From contig QZKR01000018.1 of NCBI GenBank assembly GCA_003598065.1, positions 1 to 35,721 of the forward strand: DNA of 35,721 nt, written 5' to 3'. The notes below the pieces were generated by a model, which was not told where the DNA came from, made no database searches, and saw only the letters and a program-made list of their open reading frames with translations. The DNA comes from Myxococcales bacterium (GTDB taxonomy: Bacteria; Myxococcota_A; SURF-8). Positions within the stretch are counted from its first letter, which is position 1, and every line of letters starts with the position of its first letter. Shown here piece by piece: positions 1-8,345 of this stretch. Both the position numbers and the translations under genes were made by a program.

Positions 1-1846
1 CCTTGGCGGCGAGAAACGCCGACTCGCCGTTCAGCGCCACCGCGCCGGCGATGCGTCGGACCTCGCCGGCGAGGTCCGAATCGCGGCGGTCTTTCTTGTG
101 CGTGGTGCGGCCGATCTCGAAGAGGCGGAACGCCTCGGCGTGCTTCTGGTTCAACGCCACGTTGGCGGCGACATGCGGCATGAGGCTTGTGCGCAGGCGG
201 TCGGCGTCCTGGGAGAGCGGATTTCTCAGCCGCAGGCACGGCTCCGGATCCAGGCCGCATTTCGCCATTTCCTGGGCCGAGGTGAAGGAGTAGTTCACCA
301 CCTCCGCGAAGCCGAGCCGCAAGGCGAGAATATCGCGCGCCTTCCATTCGAAGCGCCGCTGCCAGTTGGGCTCCGGCGGGTCGGAGCGGACGAAGGGCGC
401 GGTCGGAGTGATGTTGTCGTAGCCGTAGATGCGGCCGATTTCCTCGACCACGTCGGCCTTCATCGTCACGTCGTGGGCGCGCCAGGAGGGCGCATGGACG
501 ATCAGATGATCTTCATCGAGACGCTTCACCTCGAACTGCAGGGCCTTCAGGGTATCGACGATCTGCTCTTCCGGCAGTCGCTCGCCGAGCCGGTGGGCGA
601 TGAAATCGAAGCTGATGAGAATTTCCGGCCGTGCGGGGGGCGCGGGCCAGACGTCCAGGAGCGTCGAGGCCGGCTCGGCCTCGGGGCAGGTGAGCCGCAG
701 CAACTCCAGCATGCGCCATAGGCCCGGCACGGTGTTGGCCGGGTCCTGCGATTTCTCGAAGCGCATCGCCGAGTCGGTGCGCAACGCGAGGCGGTTGGCC
801 GTGCGCCGGATCGCGGCGGCGGCGAAGTTGGCCGATTCCAGAATGACGCAGGTCGTGTCGGCGACGATCTCGCTGTTCTTGCCGCCCATCACGCCGCCCA
901 GGGCCACGGCCCGCTCGCCGTCGGCGATCATGATGTCCGACGATTCCAGAACGTGTTCGCGGTCGTCGAGGGTGACGAAGCGCTCGCCCGGCTCGGCGCG
1001 CCGGATGACGATCGCGTCGCCGGCGATCTGCCGCCGGTCGAAGGCGTGCATCGGCTGGCCGAGTTCGAGCATGACGTAGTTGGTGGCATCGACGATGTTG
1101 TTGATCGGGCGCAGGCCGACCGACCGCAGGCGCTGCTGCATCCAGGCCGGCGAGGGCTTCGCCGCGACGTTGCGCACGACCAGCGCCGAGTACCGGGGGC
1201 ACAGGTCGGGCACGCGGTCGTCGATGCGCAACGCGTCGGGATTCGCCGGTTTGGGCGGCGCGGCCTCGGCGGGACGGTAGGTGAACGACCGGCCGTAGAG
1301 GGCGGAGAACTCGCGGGCGAAGCCGACGTGGCCCCACAGATCCGGGCGGTGCGTGAGCGACTTGTTGTCGATGTCCAGGACGATGTCGGAGGGACCGAAA
1401 AGCTTGTCCAGGGTGAGGCCCACCGGCGTGCCTTCCGGAAAGACGAGGACGCCCTCGTGATCGGCGGAGAGACCGAGTTCGTCCTCGGCGCAGATCATCC
1501 CTTCGGAGCGCACGCCGCGGATCGTCGTGGCCTCCAGCCGGCCGGACGGAAGCGTCGTCCCCGCCTTCGCCAAGGCCACCACCTGGCCCACGGCCACGTT
1601 CGGCGCGCCGCAAACCACTTCCATTTCGCCCAGACCGTCGGCGACGCGCACCAATTTAAGCTTCGCCGCATCGGGATGCGGCCGGACGGCGGCGACGCGC
1701 GCCGTGACGACGTGGGCGAAGTGCTCGCCGATCACCGCCACTTCTTCCAGTTCGGCGGTGCGCACCGTGACGCGGTTCATCACCTCCGCCGCCTCAAGCC
1801 TGGGAAGCTGCACGAACTCGCTGATCCAGTTGACCGATAGTTTCAC
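1..1846 (-). CDS. pheT: Phenylalanine--tRNA ligase beta subunit (partial, C-terminus off the left edge)
   Basis: This is the beta chain of the alpha2-beta2 enzyme that charges tRNA-Phe in the cytoplasm. The reverse strand is open from a GTG at 1846 to base 1, giving 615 residues against about 800 for the family, so roughly the last 180 (the anticodon-binding end) lie outside. The start reads VKLSVNWISEFVQL. The EMAP-like tRNA-binding domain follows (about 40-150, with HPDAAKLKLVRVADG and VVCGAPNV). Then come the B3/4 editing region (NKSLTHRPDLWGH, RPINNIVDATNYVMLELGQP, HAFD) and the B5 and core regions (VVEEIGRIYGYDNI). The GTG is preceded by AAGGAG with 7 bases of spacing, and no better ATG is in frame. 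It lies 35 bp after pheS on the same strand, the usual pheST operon. Confidence 0.96.
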   Translation of the reverse strand, partial: MKLSVNWISEFVQLPRLEAAEVMNRVTVRTAELEEVAVIGEHFAHVVTARVAAVRPHPDAAKLKLVRVADGLGEMEVVCGAPNVAVGQVVALAKAGTTLPSGRLEATTIRGVRSEGMICAEDELGLSADHEGVLVFPEGTPVGLTLDKLFGPSDIVLDIDNKSLTHRPDLWGHVGFAREFSALYGRSFTYRPAEAAPPKPANPDALRIDDRVPDLCPRYSALVVRNVAAKPSPAWMQQRLRSVGLRPINNIVDATNYVMLELGQPMHAFDRRQIAGDAIVIRRAEPGERFVTLDDREHVLESSDIMIADGERAVALGGVMGGKNSEIVADTTCVILESANFAAAAIRRTANRLALRTDSAMRFEKSQDPANTVPGLWRMLELLRLTCPEAEPASTLLDVWPAPPARPEILISFDFIAHRLGERLPEEQIVDTLKALQFEVKRLDEDHLIVHAPSWRAHDVTMKADVVEEIGRIYGYDNITPTAPFVRSDPPEPNWQRRFEWKARDILALRLGFAEVVNYSFTSAQEMAKCGLDPEPCLRLRNPLSQDADRLRTSLMPHVAANVALNQKHAEAFRLFEIGRTTHKKDRRDSDLAGEVRRIAGAVALNGESAFLAAK

Positions 1847-1881
1847 GCTCTCACTCCTTGCTTGCCGATTCGCCGCTCATT

Positions 1882-2904
1882 TCACGCGAACTGCCGCACG
1901 AAGCGCAGGTCGCCGGAGAGGAAATGGCGGATGTCGTCGATGCCGTAGCGCATCATCACCAGCCGGCTGAGCCCCAGGCCGAAGGCGAAGCCGGAATAGA
2001 CCTCCGGGTCGATCTGCGACATGGAGAGGACGTTCGGATGCACCAGCCCGCAGGGCAGAAGCTCCACCCAGCCGTGCTGTTTGCACACCGAGCAGCCCGC
2101 GCCGCCGCAGACCTGGCATTGCATGTCGAGTTCGAAGCCCGGCTCGACGAAGGGGAAGTAGCCGGGACGCAGACGGATGGTCATGTCGCGCTTGAAGATT
2201 TCGCGCAACAAGGACTTCATGAAGTAGATGAGGTGCGCCACCGAGATGTTGCGGTCCACCATCAGCCCTTCCATCTGCCAGAAGGTGTTTTCGTGGCTGG
2301 CGTCGGTGGCTTCGTAACGGAAGACGCGGCCCGGCGCGATCAGCCGCAAAGGCGGGCGGCGCAAGGCCATGCCGCGAATCTGGACCGGCGAGGTATGGGT
2401 GCGCAAGAGGTTGCCGTCCTCGGTCCAGAAGGTGTCCTGCATATCGCGCGCCGGGTGATCGGCGGGGATGTTGAGCGCTTCGAAGTTGTTGTACTCCGTC
2501 TCCACTTCCGGGCCGTCGAGGATCTCGAAGCCCATCGAAGTGAAAATCTCCTCCAGCTCGCGCTGCACGGCGTAAACCGGATGGACGTGGCCGCGCGGCG
2601 GGACAATCCCCGGCAGGCTCGCGTCCAGCCAGTCGCTTTCCGCCAGCCTGGCGTATTTGTTTTCGGCCAGACCGCGCGCCCGCGCTTCCAGCGCCTGCTC
2701 CACCGCCTCCTTGGCCTCGTTGACCAGCTGGCCGAAATTGCGGCGCGCGTCGGGGGAGAGGTCGCGCATCCGCTTCATCTGTTCGGTGATCTCGCCCTTT
2801 TTGCCGAGGTACTTGACCTTGAGGTCGTAAAGGGCGCGGTCGTCCGCCGCCGCGGCGATCTCCGCCAGGGCTTTCGCTCTCGCTTCATCGAGGATTTTCT
2901 GCAT
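1882..2904 (-). CDS. pheS: Phenylalanine--tRNA ligase alpha subunit
   Basis: Catalytic alpha chain of phenylalanyl-tRNA synthetase, 340 residues, a normal length. The N-terminal coiled-coil arm (about 1-85) is followed by the class II core. Motif 1 lies around HPVYAVQRELEEIFTSMGF, and the motif 2 loop is GRVFRYEATDASHENTFWQ. Motif 3 is GFAFGLGLSRLVMMRYGI, near the C-terminus. The CxxC pair usual in bacterial PheS is present (QCQVCGGAGCSVC), followed by GWVELLPCGLVHPNVL. The ATG is preceded by AGGA with about 8 bases of spacing. pheT follows after 35 bp. The upstream 143 bp carry a palindromic repeat that separates this gene from polA. Confidence 0.98.
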   Translation of the reverse strand: MQKILDEARAKALAEIAAAADDRALYDLKVKYLGKKGEITEQMKRMRDLSPDARRNFGQLVNEAKEAVEQALEARARGLAENKYARLAESDWLDASLPGIVPPRGHVHPVYAVQRELEEIFTSMGFEILDGPEVETEYNNFEALNIPADHPARDMQDTFWTEDGNLLRTHTSPVQIRGMALRRPPLRLIAPGRVFRYEATDASHENTFWQMEGLMVDRNISVAHLIYFMKSLLREIFKRDMTIRLRPGYFPFVEPGFELDMQCQVCGGAGCSVCKQHGWVELLPCGLVHPNVLSMSQIDPEVYSGFAFGLGLSRLVMMRYGIDDIRHFLSGDLRFVRQFA

Positions 2905-2945
2905 CGGTCGTTCCTGCTTAGAACATCTTGTTAGGTCGCCCGTAC

Positions 2946-3014
2946 CGTCATCCCCGCGAAAGCGGGGATCCAGAAATCGTTGAAGCCTGGATTCCCGCCT
3001 GCGCGGGAATGACG
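2946..3014. repeat. 69-bp palindromic double-hairpin intergenic repeat
   Basis: Two 28-bp arms (2946-2973 and 2987-3014) are inverted copies of each other with 24 of 28 positions matching, around a 13-bp spacer. Each arm also folds alone: ATCCCCGC/GCGGGGAT closes a GAAA loop, and ATTCCCGC/GCGGGAAT closes a CTGC loop. The pattern CGTCATYCCCGCG...CGGGRATCCAG is of the REP/dRS3-like kind scattered between genes in many proteobacteria. It sits between the polA stop and the pheS start, where it could act as a transcript-end structure. It has no long T-run. Confidence 0.8.
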
Positions 3015-3047
3015 AATATCGGTCCCTCCACCTATCGAAATAGTTTC

Positions 3048-5750
3048 CTAATGCGCCGCGTCCCAGTTGGGCCCCAGGCCCACGTCCACTTTCAACGGCA
3101 CGGCGAGATTCGCCGCGCCCTCCATCTTCTCCACGATCAACGCTTTCAAGGCGTCGATTTCGCTTTCCGGAACCTCGAAGACCAGTTCGTCGTGCACCTG
3201 CAACAGCATCCGGCTTTTCAGCTTCGAGCGCGCCAGCGTATCGTGAATGGCGATCATCGCCGCCTTGATGATGTCGGCGGCCGTGCCCTGGATCGGCGCG
3301 TTGATCGCCACCCGCTCGCTGTAGCCGCGCATCGCCTGGGTGGGTGAATCGATATCCGTCAGCGGGATGCGGCGGCCGAACAGGGTGTGCACCACCTTCT
3401 CGCGCCGGCCGCGCTCTTGTTGCTCGTCGATGTAGCGCCGGATGCCGGCGTAACGCGCGAAGTAGTTGTCGATGATCTTTTTGGCTTCGCGATTAGGGAT
3501 GCCGAGCGATTCGGCGAGGCCGAAGGCCGTCTGGCCGTAGGCAATGCCGAAATTCACCGCCTTGGCCCGCCGCCGCATCTCGGCGTCCACCATCTGCGGC
3601 ATGGTGTCGAACACCTCCGCCGCCGTGCGGCGGTGGATGTCCTCGCCCCGCTTGAAGGAGTCGATGAGAATCGCGTCGCCGGAGAGGTGCGCCAGGATGC
3701 GCAACTCGACCTGCGAATAATCCGCCGACACCAGCACCGCGCCGTCCTCGGGAACGAAGGCCTGGCGGATGAGCCGCCCGGCCGGCGTGCGCACGGGGAT
3801 GTTCTGCAGGTTCGGGTCCGACGAGGATAGCCGGCCGGTGAGCGCCACCGTTTGATTGTACGAGGTGTGGATGCGGCCGGTCAGCGGGTGGATCAGCTTC
3901 ACCAGCGCGTCGCTGTATGTCGAACGCAGCTTCGCCGTCTGCCGATAGTCCAGCACGAACCCCGGCAGCGGATGGTAGGGAATGAGCTTTTCCAGCACCG
4001 ACGAATCGGTGGAGTAGCCCGATTTGGTTTTCGTCTTCCGCCCCTTGGGCAGGCCTATTTTCTCGAACAGCACTTCGCCCAACTGCTTGGTGGAGTTGAC
4101 GTTGAACTCCAGGCCGGCCGCTTCGTGGATCTGTTTTTCCAGTTCCACGAGCATGCGGTCGAAGGAGGCGGTGAGCGATTCCAGAGCGGCGCGATCGACG
4201 CGGATGCCATCGGCCTCCATCTGCATCAGTACGGGAACCAGCGGCCGCTCCAGCGTTTCGTAGAGCGGCCTTACACCCTCGGCGTCGAGACGCGGCCCGA
4301 GCAGCGCGTACAGCCGCCGCGTGGCGTCGGCGTCCTCGGCGGAGTAGCGGCAGGCGGTCGGGCCGTCCACGTAATCGAAAGTGATCTGGTTCTTGCCTTT
4401 CCCGACGACCTCCTCATAGGCGATCATCTTGTGGCCCAGGAGGTCCAGGGTCATGGCGTCCAGGCCGTGCGAGCGGCGCGCCGGGTTTTCGGAGTAGGAC
4501 ATCAGCATCGTGTCATCGACGCGGCCGGCGAACTCGATTCCCTCGCGGCGCATGATCGCCAGATCGAACTTGGCGTTCTGCATCACCCAGCATCGCTTGG
4601 GATCGGCGAACAGCGGCTTGAGGCGCGCCAGCGCCTCCGGCTTCGGCGGCTGCGGCATGTTCGGCAGGCGATGGTCCACGGGGACGTAGTAGGCTTCGCC
4701 TTCGGCCGGCGAGAAGGACATGCCGACCAGCGGCGCTTCCGAGAAGGGGTCGATGCTGCGCGTCTCGGTGTCGAAAGCAATGAGGTCGGATTTTTGCAGG
4801 CTGCGGATCAGCGCGTCGAGCTTGTCGAGCGAATCGACGAGCACGTATTTGTCGCGATCGATGGTTGACGTCGCCGGCTCCACCTCGAAATCGAGCTGTT
4901 GCAGGAGACGGTTGAACTCCAGCTTGCGAAACAGGACAGGGGCCAGTTCGCGATCCGGCCCTTTGACGCGGAACGCCTCCAGGTCGAAGTCGAGCGGCAC
5001 GTCGCACTTGATCGTCGCCAGCAGGCGCGACAGCCGCGCCTGCTCGGCGAATTCGCGCAGGCTCTCCTGCCGCTTCGCGCCCTTGACCTTGCCGGCGTTG
5101 GCCAGCACGCCTTCCAGGTCGCCGAACTCCTGAATCAGCCCGATGGCCGTCTTCTCGCCGATGCCCGGCACGCCCGGGATGTTGTCGCTCGTGTCGCCGG
5201 CCAGGCCGAGAACGTCGATGACCCGCTCCGGTCCGACGCCGAAGCGTTCCTCCACTTCCGGCCGGCGGACGATCTTTTCTTTCCAGGTGTCGATCAGCCA
5301 GACATCTGCGGCGACCAGCTGCATCATGTCCTTGTCGCTGGTGACGATGCGGACGGGATGCCCCTCGCGCGCCAGCCGCGCGGCGAGGGTGCCGATAAGA
5401 TCGTCGGCCTCGTAGTTGGCCAGTTCCATCGCCGGCAGACCCAGGGCGCGCACCACGTCGCGCACCAGCGGAAACTGCACGATCAGATCCTCCGGCGGCT
5501 CGGGACGATTGGCCTTGTAGGCCGGAAACAGATCGGTGCGGAAAGATTTGCGCGAAACGTCGAACACCGGCACGAGATAGACTGGGGTTTCATCTTTCAG
5601 GAGTTTGAGAAGCATCTGTGTGAAACCGAACACGGCGTTGGTCGGCAGCCCCTCCTTGGTGGACATGCCGCCGCGAATCGCGTGGTAGGCGCGGAAGATG
5701 TAGCCTGAGGCGTCCACGAGGTAGACGGCGGGTTTTGTGTTTTCCGCCAT
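3048..5750 (-). CDS. polA: DNA polymerase I
   Basis: Repair and Okazaki-fragment-maturation polymerase, 900 residues (E. coli 928). The 5' nuclease domain covers about 1-290, with EADDLIG at 114, SDKDMMQL at 138 and the helix-hairpin-helix GDTSDNIPGVPGIGEKTA at 185-202. The 3'-5' exonuclease domain (about 300-500) keeps its metal ligands: DTET at 327-330, NAKFD near 392 and YSAEDAD near 469. Proofreading is therefore probably active, unlike Taq-type enzymes. The polymerase domain (about 510-900) has motif A DYSQVELR at 677, motif B RRRAKAVNFGIAYG near 726 and motif C VHDE at 852-855. The ATG is preceded by GGAAGGG. A candidate promoter lies about 120 bp upstream, in DNA that also carries an ABC-ATPase gene remnant. 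Confidence 0.98.
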   Translation of the reverse strand: MAENTKPAVYLVDASGYIFRAYHAIRGGMSTKEGLPTNAVFGFTQMLLKLLKDETPVYLVPVFDVSRKSFRTDLFPAYKANRPEPPEDLIVQFPLVRDVVRALGLPAMELANYEADDLIGTLAARLAREGHPVRIVTSDKDMMQLVAADVWLIDTWKEKIVRRPEVEERFGVGPERVIDVLGLAGDTSDNIPGVPGIGEKTAIGLIQEFGDLEGVLANAGKVKGAKRQESLREFAEQARLSRLLATIKCDVPLDFDLEAFRVKGPDRELAPVLFRKLEFNRLLQQLDFEVEPATSTIDRDKYVLVDSLDKLDALIRSLQKSDLIAFDTETRSIDPFSEAPLVGMSFSPAEGEAYYVPVDHRLPNMPQPPKPEALARLKPLFADPKRCWVMQNAKFDLAIMRREGIEFAGRVDDTMLMSYSENPARRSHGLDAMTLDLLGHKMIAYEEVVGKGKNQITFDYVDGPTACRYSAEDADATRRLYALLGPRLDAEGVRPLYETLERPLVPVLMQMEADGIRVDRAALESLTASFDRMLVELEKQIHEAAGLEFNVNSTKQLGEVLFEKIGLPKGRKTKTKSGYSTDSSVLEKLIPYHPLPGFVLDYRQTAKLRSTYSDALVKLIHPLTGRIHTSYNQTVALTGRLSSSDPNLQNIPVRTPAGRLIRQAFVPEDGAVLVSADYSQVELRILAHLSGDAILIDSFKRGEDIHRRTAAEVFDTMPQMVDAEMRRRAKAVNFGIAYGQTAFGLAESLGIPNREAKKIIDNYFARYAGIRRYIDEQQERGRREKVVHTLFGRRIPLTDIDSPTQAMRGYSERVAINAPIQGTAADIIKAAMIAIHDTLARSKLKSRMLLQVHDELVFEVPESEIDALKALIVEKMEGAANLAVPLKVDVGLGPNWDAAH

Positions 5751-5868
5751 GTTCAGCCCTTCCGCTGATGCGACTTGCGCCTTTCGCCGGTAGGGGAATA
5801 GAACGCCGATCCGCAGGATCGCCGCCTCCCCACCCTCCCTTCGTCAGCGCACCGACGATAACCGACCT

Positions 5869-5897
5869 ATGGTATGGATGCACCGCGGTAAGGTCAA
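5869..5897 (-). promoter_or_regulatory. Candidate sigma-70 promoter for polA
   Basis: On the minus strand, TTGACC (5897-5892), a 17-bp spacer and TACCAT (5874-5869) are seen. This would start transcripts near 5862, about 110 bases before the polA ATG. The -35 is 5/6 and the -10 is 4/6. The -35 overlaps the stop codon of the modC-like remnant. Confidence 0.4.
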
Positions 5898-5985
5898 GCC
5901 GTTTCCGCCTCTTGGCTCGGATTTTGGAACAGCGATTCGTCCGTCCAGTTCAGTTGTCCTCCGCTGATAATCCAGGTCTCCTGGG
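5894..5985 (-). pseudogene. Remnant of the 3' end of a modC-like ABC ATPase gene
   Basis: The reverse-strand reading frame here encodes QETWIISGGQLNWTDESLFQN and ends shortly after at TGA. The intact ATPase gene at 8343-9026 ends QEAWIIGDGRLNRADESPFQN, so 14 of 21 residues match. At DNA level, 5920-5985 matches 8351-8416 at about 54 of 66 positions without gaps. No Walker or signature motifs are found upstream, only about 30 codons of homology, so this is a fragment. It retains a longer tail (PSQEAETA) than the intact gene, whose stop lies inside the neighbouring repeat element. The two copies bracket the pentapeptide-repeat and RAYT genes. Confidence 0.7.
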
Positions 5986-6138
5986 TAGATTCCTCGAACC
6001 TAACGAAACATCCATGAGGGCGTGCCATGCCTGGAGTCCGGCGACAGGCATGCGCCGTGAAAACATGCTTGTCGCAGGCTCCAAGCCACACCAAACCATC
6101 AGGCTATCTTTTCAAGCAGGCCACCCGGCCGCTTTTTA

Positions 6139-7614
6139 TCAAATTTTGCCCCGCTCGTCGTCGAACTGACCATCATAGGTCATCCCATGCTTTTCAGGCT
6201 CGAAGCCGTCGGGGAATCTGGTGTATTTGCTATATTTCGCATCTCCTAAAATAGCACCCTCAAGATTAGAAGCATCCCTTAGATCAACTTCTCTAAGGTC
6301 CGTGCCATCCAAGTGAGCTCCCTTAAGGTTCGCCCCCTCCAAGTGGGCTTCCAAAAAGAACGCCCCTTCCAGGTGGGCTTCTGAAAGGTTCGCCCCTTCC
6401 AGGTGGGCTCCCATAAGGAACGCTCTCTCCATGTGGGCATCACTAAGCCTTGCTTTCTCCAGATGGGCTATATGAAGCATCGCCCCCTCCAAGTGGGCTT
6501 CCAAAAAGACCACCCCCTCCAGGTGGGCTTTTGTAAGGTTCGCACCCTCCAAGTGGGCTAACAAAAGGAACGCCCCCTCCAGATGGGCTTCTGTAAGCTT
6601 TACTCTCTCCAGATGGGCTCGCAAAAGTACCGCCCCCTCCAGGTGGGCTTCATTAAGGTCTGCCCGCTCCAGGTGGGCTTCCCCAAGATTCGCTCTCTCC
6701 AGGTGGGCTTTCCGAAGGTTCGCCCCCTCCAGGTGGGCTAATCCAAGGTTCGCATTCTCCAGGTGGGCTTCTAAAAGCTTCGCCCTCTCCAAATGAGCTT
6801 CTTTTAGGTCCGCGCCGCGGAGATCGACATGGGTCAAATCGATGCGCAGATTTGCAGGTTCTTTTTCTCGATGAGCCCGCCGACCGAGGACGGTCAACGC
6901 TGCCTGAACATCGGTGCGGGGTTTAAAAATTTTTGGTTTCTTTTCTTCGCCCTCTTGCTCCGTTTGATTGGAGTCTTCTGCTGGTTTCTCTTCCCCGGCG
7001 TCAGTCGGTTTTTCCTCCTCATGCCATGGAGCGTTCTCACGAATGAAGGCGGCGAGAATCTCGACGATGGTCCAGTGATCTTTTTCGGAATCCCTGGAAA
7101 TGCGCTCCAGGGCGTATATGGCGCCCAGGCGGACTTCCATCTTTTCGCTGCCAAGCTGGTCGATGGCCCGGGTGAAGCGCTCGGTGACCAAGCGCTCCTC
7201 AGCATTGACCAGCCCCTCCTCGGCGTTTTTGATGTCGTCGCGTTTGTGCCGTTCGCGCCAGTACCAGACTAGAAGCACAGAAGGGGCTACGGCGATGCCG
7301 GTGAACAATATCCATGGGGCATGTTTGTCCATTAGGAGGCAGAAATGGCAGAGGAGCCATACGATTGCATCCGGCCAAAGCCAGTATTTTGCCGGGGAAA
7401 TGCAAACCTGGATCGGACCGGCAGGGCAGTTGGCTCTGACCAGGCCCAAAAAGATGAGCACGAGCAATATGCCTATGAGCACCGCCCAGGCCATGGCGCG
7501 GCGGGGGGTGGCCCAGAGGCGCGTGATAAGACGCCAAAGCCAGAGGGCCGCTCTTTTCAGCCAGCCTCCAATGGCCTTTAGTTTGCCGATCGCTTTTTGA
7601 AGGCGGGCGTTCAT
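6139..7614 (-). CDS. Membrane-anchored pentapeptide-repeat protein
   Basis: The protein has 491 residues from the ATG at 7614, which has GGAGG 7 bases upstream; a GTG 45 bases earlier is in frame but lacks such a site. A basic N-terminus is followed by two hydrophobic segments (about 41-59 and 101-118). Next is a conserved region, ERFTRAIDQLGSEKMEVRLG through ERISRDSEKDHWTIVEILAAF (145-196), seen in a known family of pentapeptide-repeat membrane proteins. An acidic Glu/Lys linker (198-230) leads to 17 consecutive decapeptides of the form AxLxxAHLEx (about 268-437), each two pentapeptides. These should fold as a right-handed quadrilateral beta-helix. The C-terminal tail is unique. The gene is visibly less GC-rich than its neighbours and lies in an island between two copies of an ATPase gene end, which suggests acquisition. 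Its molecular target is unknown. Confidence 0.88.
   Translation of the reverse strand: MNARLQKAIGKLKAIGGWLKRAALWLWRLITRLWATPRRAMAWAVLIGILLVLIFLGLVRANCPAGPIQVCISPAKYWLWPDAIVWLLCHFCLLMDKHAPWILFTGIAVAPSVLLVWYWRERHKRDDIKNAEEGLVNAEERLVTERFTRAIDQLGSEKMEVRLGAIYALERISRDSEKDHWTIVEILAAFIRENAPWHEEEKPTDAGEEKPAEDSNQTEQEGEEKKPKIFKPRTDVQAALTVLGRRAHREKEPANLRIDLTHVDLRGADLKEAHLERAKLLEAHLENANLGLAHLEGANLRKAHLERANLGEAHLERADLNEAHLEGAVLLRAHLERVKLTEAHLEGAFLLLAHLEGANLTKAHLEGVVFLEAHLEGAMLHIAHLEKARLSDAHMERAFLMGAHLEGANLSEAHLEGAFFLEAHLEGANLKGAHLDGTDLREVDLRDASNLEGAILGDAKYSKYTRFPDGFEPEKHGMTYDGQFDDERGKI
6304..6813. repeat. 30-bp tandem repeat array coding the pentapeptide helix
   Basis: About 17 direct 30-bp units, read on the plus strand as variants of AGGTGGGCTT followed by CGCCCCCTCC. 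Each encodes one AxLxxAHLEx decapeptide. Several units differ only at the codons of the variable positions, so the array may grow or shrink by recombination. Confidence 0.85.
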
Positions 7615-7660
7615 GGCTGTGCCTCCGGGCCGGGCTCCACCGGTATGGATTCTCCGCACT

Positions 7661-7690
7661 AAAAAAAATCGGGGTAATTTTTACCCCGAC
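7661..7690 (-). terminator. Intrinsic terminator of the RAYT gene, made from the element's end hairpin
   Basis: On the minus strand, 10 bases after the RAYT stop codon, TCGGGGTAA and TTACCCCGA pair around a 3-base loop (7669-7689). They are followed directly by eight T residues (7668-7661). It has the form of a strong rho-independent terminator and is also the left copy of the inverted hairpin that bounds the RAYT element. Confidence 0.8.
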
Positions 7691-7699
7691 ACGGTGGTT

Positions 7700-8236
7700 T
7701 CATTCCATTTCGATCTCAGGCGCTAACAGAGTTCGCCCTTCATCGTAATATCCCAACCCGCAATATTTGTGATACGTTGACCAGGGCCACCTCGCAGGCG
7801 TTTCAACCAGACCATGCTTCACGGGATTAAAATGAATGTAATCGAAATGCGCCGCTAGATCCCTTTCGTTTCGAATGCGGTGCTCCCAAAAGCGATGCTG
7901 CCACAATCCGCTCTCGCCTTTTTGCGTCTGGCTCGGGGTACGCTCGCTGCGCGTATCGAGGATGTTCTTCGTCTGATACGATACACTCCGCTTTATCAAG
8001 CTCCAGCGAGTTGAAAAATCATAATCGCCGTCGGGCAAGGTCCAGATGCAATGCAGATGATCCGGCAAAAGAACCCACGCGACAATTTCGAAGGGACGGC
8101 GTTCGCGTACGCGGGCGACCGCTTCGCGCAAAGCAGTCCTACACACCGGATCGGTGAGGATTTCCCGGCGTCGATCGGCAATCACGGTGAAGGCGTAGGT
8201 GCCGCCTTCGACATAGAGGCGTCGCAGTGTTTTCAT
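7700..8236 (-). CDS. REP-associated tyrosine transposase (RAYT, Y1_Tnp family)
   Basis: This is a single-strand HUH-type transposase relative that processes REP hairpins. It has 178 residues from the ATG at 8236; a TTG at 8290 would add 18 residues but the family normally begins near MKTLRRLYVEGGTYAFTV. The HUH-type metal site appears as HLH at 60-62 (LLPDHLHCIW). The family segments LWQHRFWEHRIR (111-122) and DYIHFNPVKHGLV (132-144) follow, and Tyr133 is the expected nucleophile. All motifs are intact, so it could be active. Self-complementary hairpins flank it on both sides and a T-rich terminator follows. No strong ribosome-binding site is visible. Confidence 0.93.
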   Translation of the reverse strand: MKTLRRLYVEGGTYAFTVIADRRREILTDPVCRTALREAVARVRERRPFEIVAWVLLPDHLHCIWTLPDGDYDFSTRWSLIKRSVSYQTKNILDTRSERTPSQTQKGESGLWQHRFWEHRIRNERDLAAHFDYIHFNPVKHGLVETPARWPWSTYHKYCGLGYYDEGRTLLAPEIEME

Positions 8237-8278
8237 GCCGGGATTGTAATTCAATTGTAAGGGTGACGCCACGGAATA

Positions 8279-8345
8279 GAAGAACGTCAAGTAAGAATTA
8301 CACCGACCTATGGAAGAACGTCGGGGTAAAAATTACCCCGACCTA
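8279..8345. repeat. Right end of the RAYT element: hairpin plus degenerate tandem copy
   Basis: Unit 1 (8313-8345) holds a perfect hairpin, GTCGGGGTAA/TTACCCCGAC around AAA, followed by CTAC (GTAG on the minus strand). Unit 2 (8279-8310) has the same borders, GAAGAACGTC and ACCGACCTA, but a decayed hairpin. Confidence 0.75.

Larger units (their letters stand above)
5751..6138. other. 388-bp stretch without an intact gene
   Basis: This region lies between the polA start and the end of the pentapeptide-repeat gene. It holds the candidate polA promoter, the modC-like remnant and, at 5862-5873, a 12-base match (ACCGACCTATGG) to the RAYT-element end at 8302-8313. I recognise nothing in 5986-6138. 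Confidence 0.6.
7668..8345 (-). mobile_element. RAYT-type REP element: transposase gene between mutually inverted hairpins
   Basis: The transposase gene is bounded by hairpins at 7669-7689 and 8320-8342. Their sequences are reverse complements of each other, and each is itself a palindrome with a 9-10 bp stem. On the minus strand the right hairpin follows directly after GTAG, the tetranucleotide usually found 5' of REP hairpins bound by RAYT proteins. A degenerate second copy of the right end (8279-8310 versus 8313-8345, period about 35 bp) lies just inside it. The GTAG also contains the TAG stop of the neighbouring modC-type gene. Confidence 0.75.

Noticed and set aside
953..1840. A 295-codon plus-strand frame opposite pheT.
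   Set aside because: It is a mirror of pheT codons, with no domain and no ribosome site.
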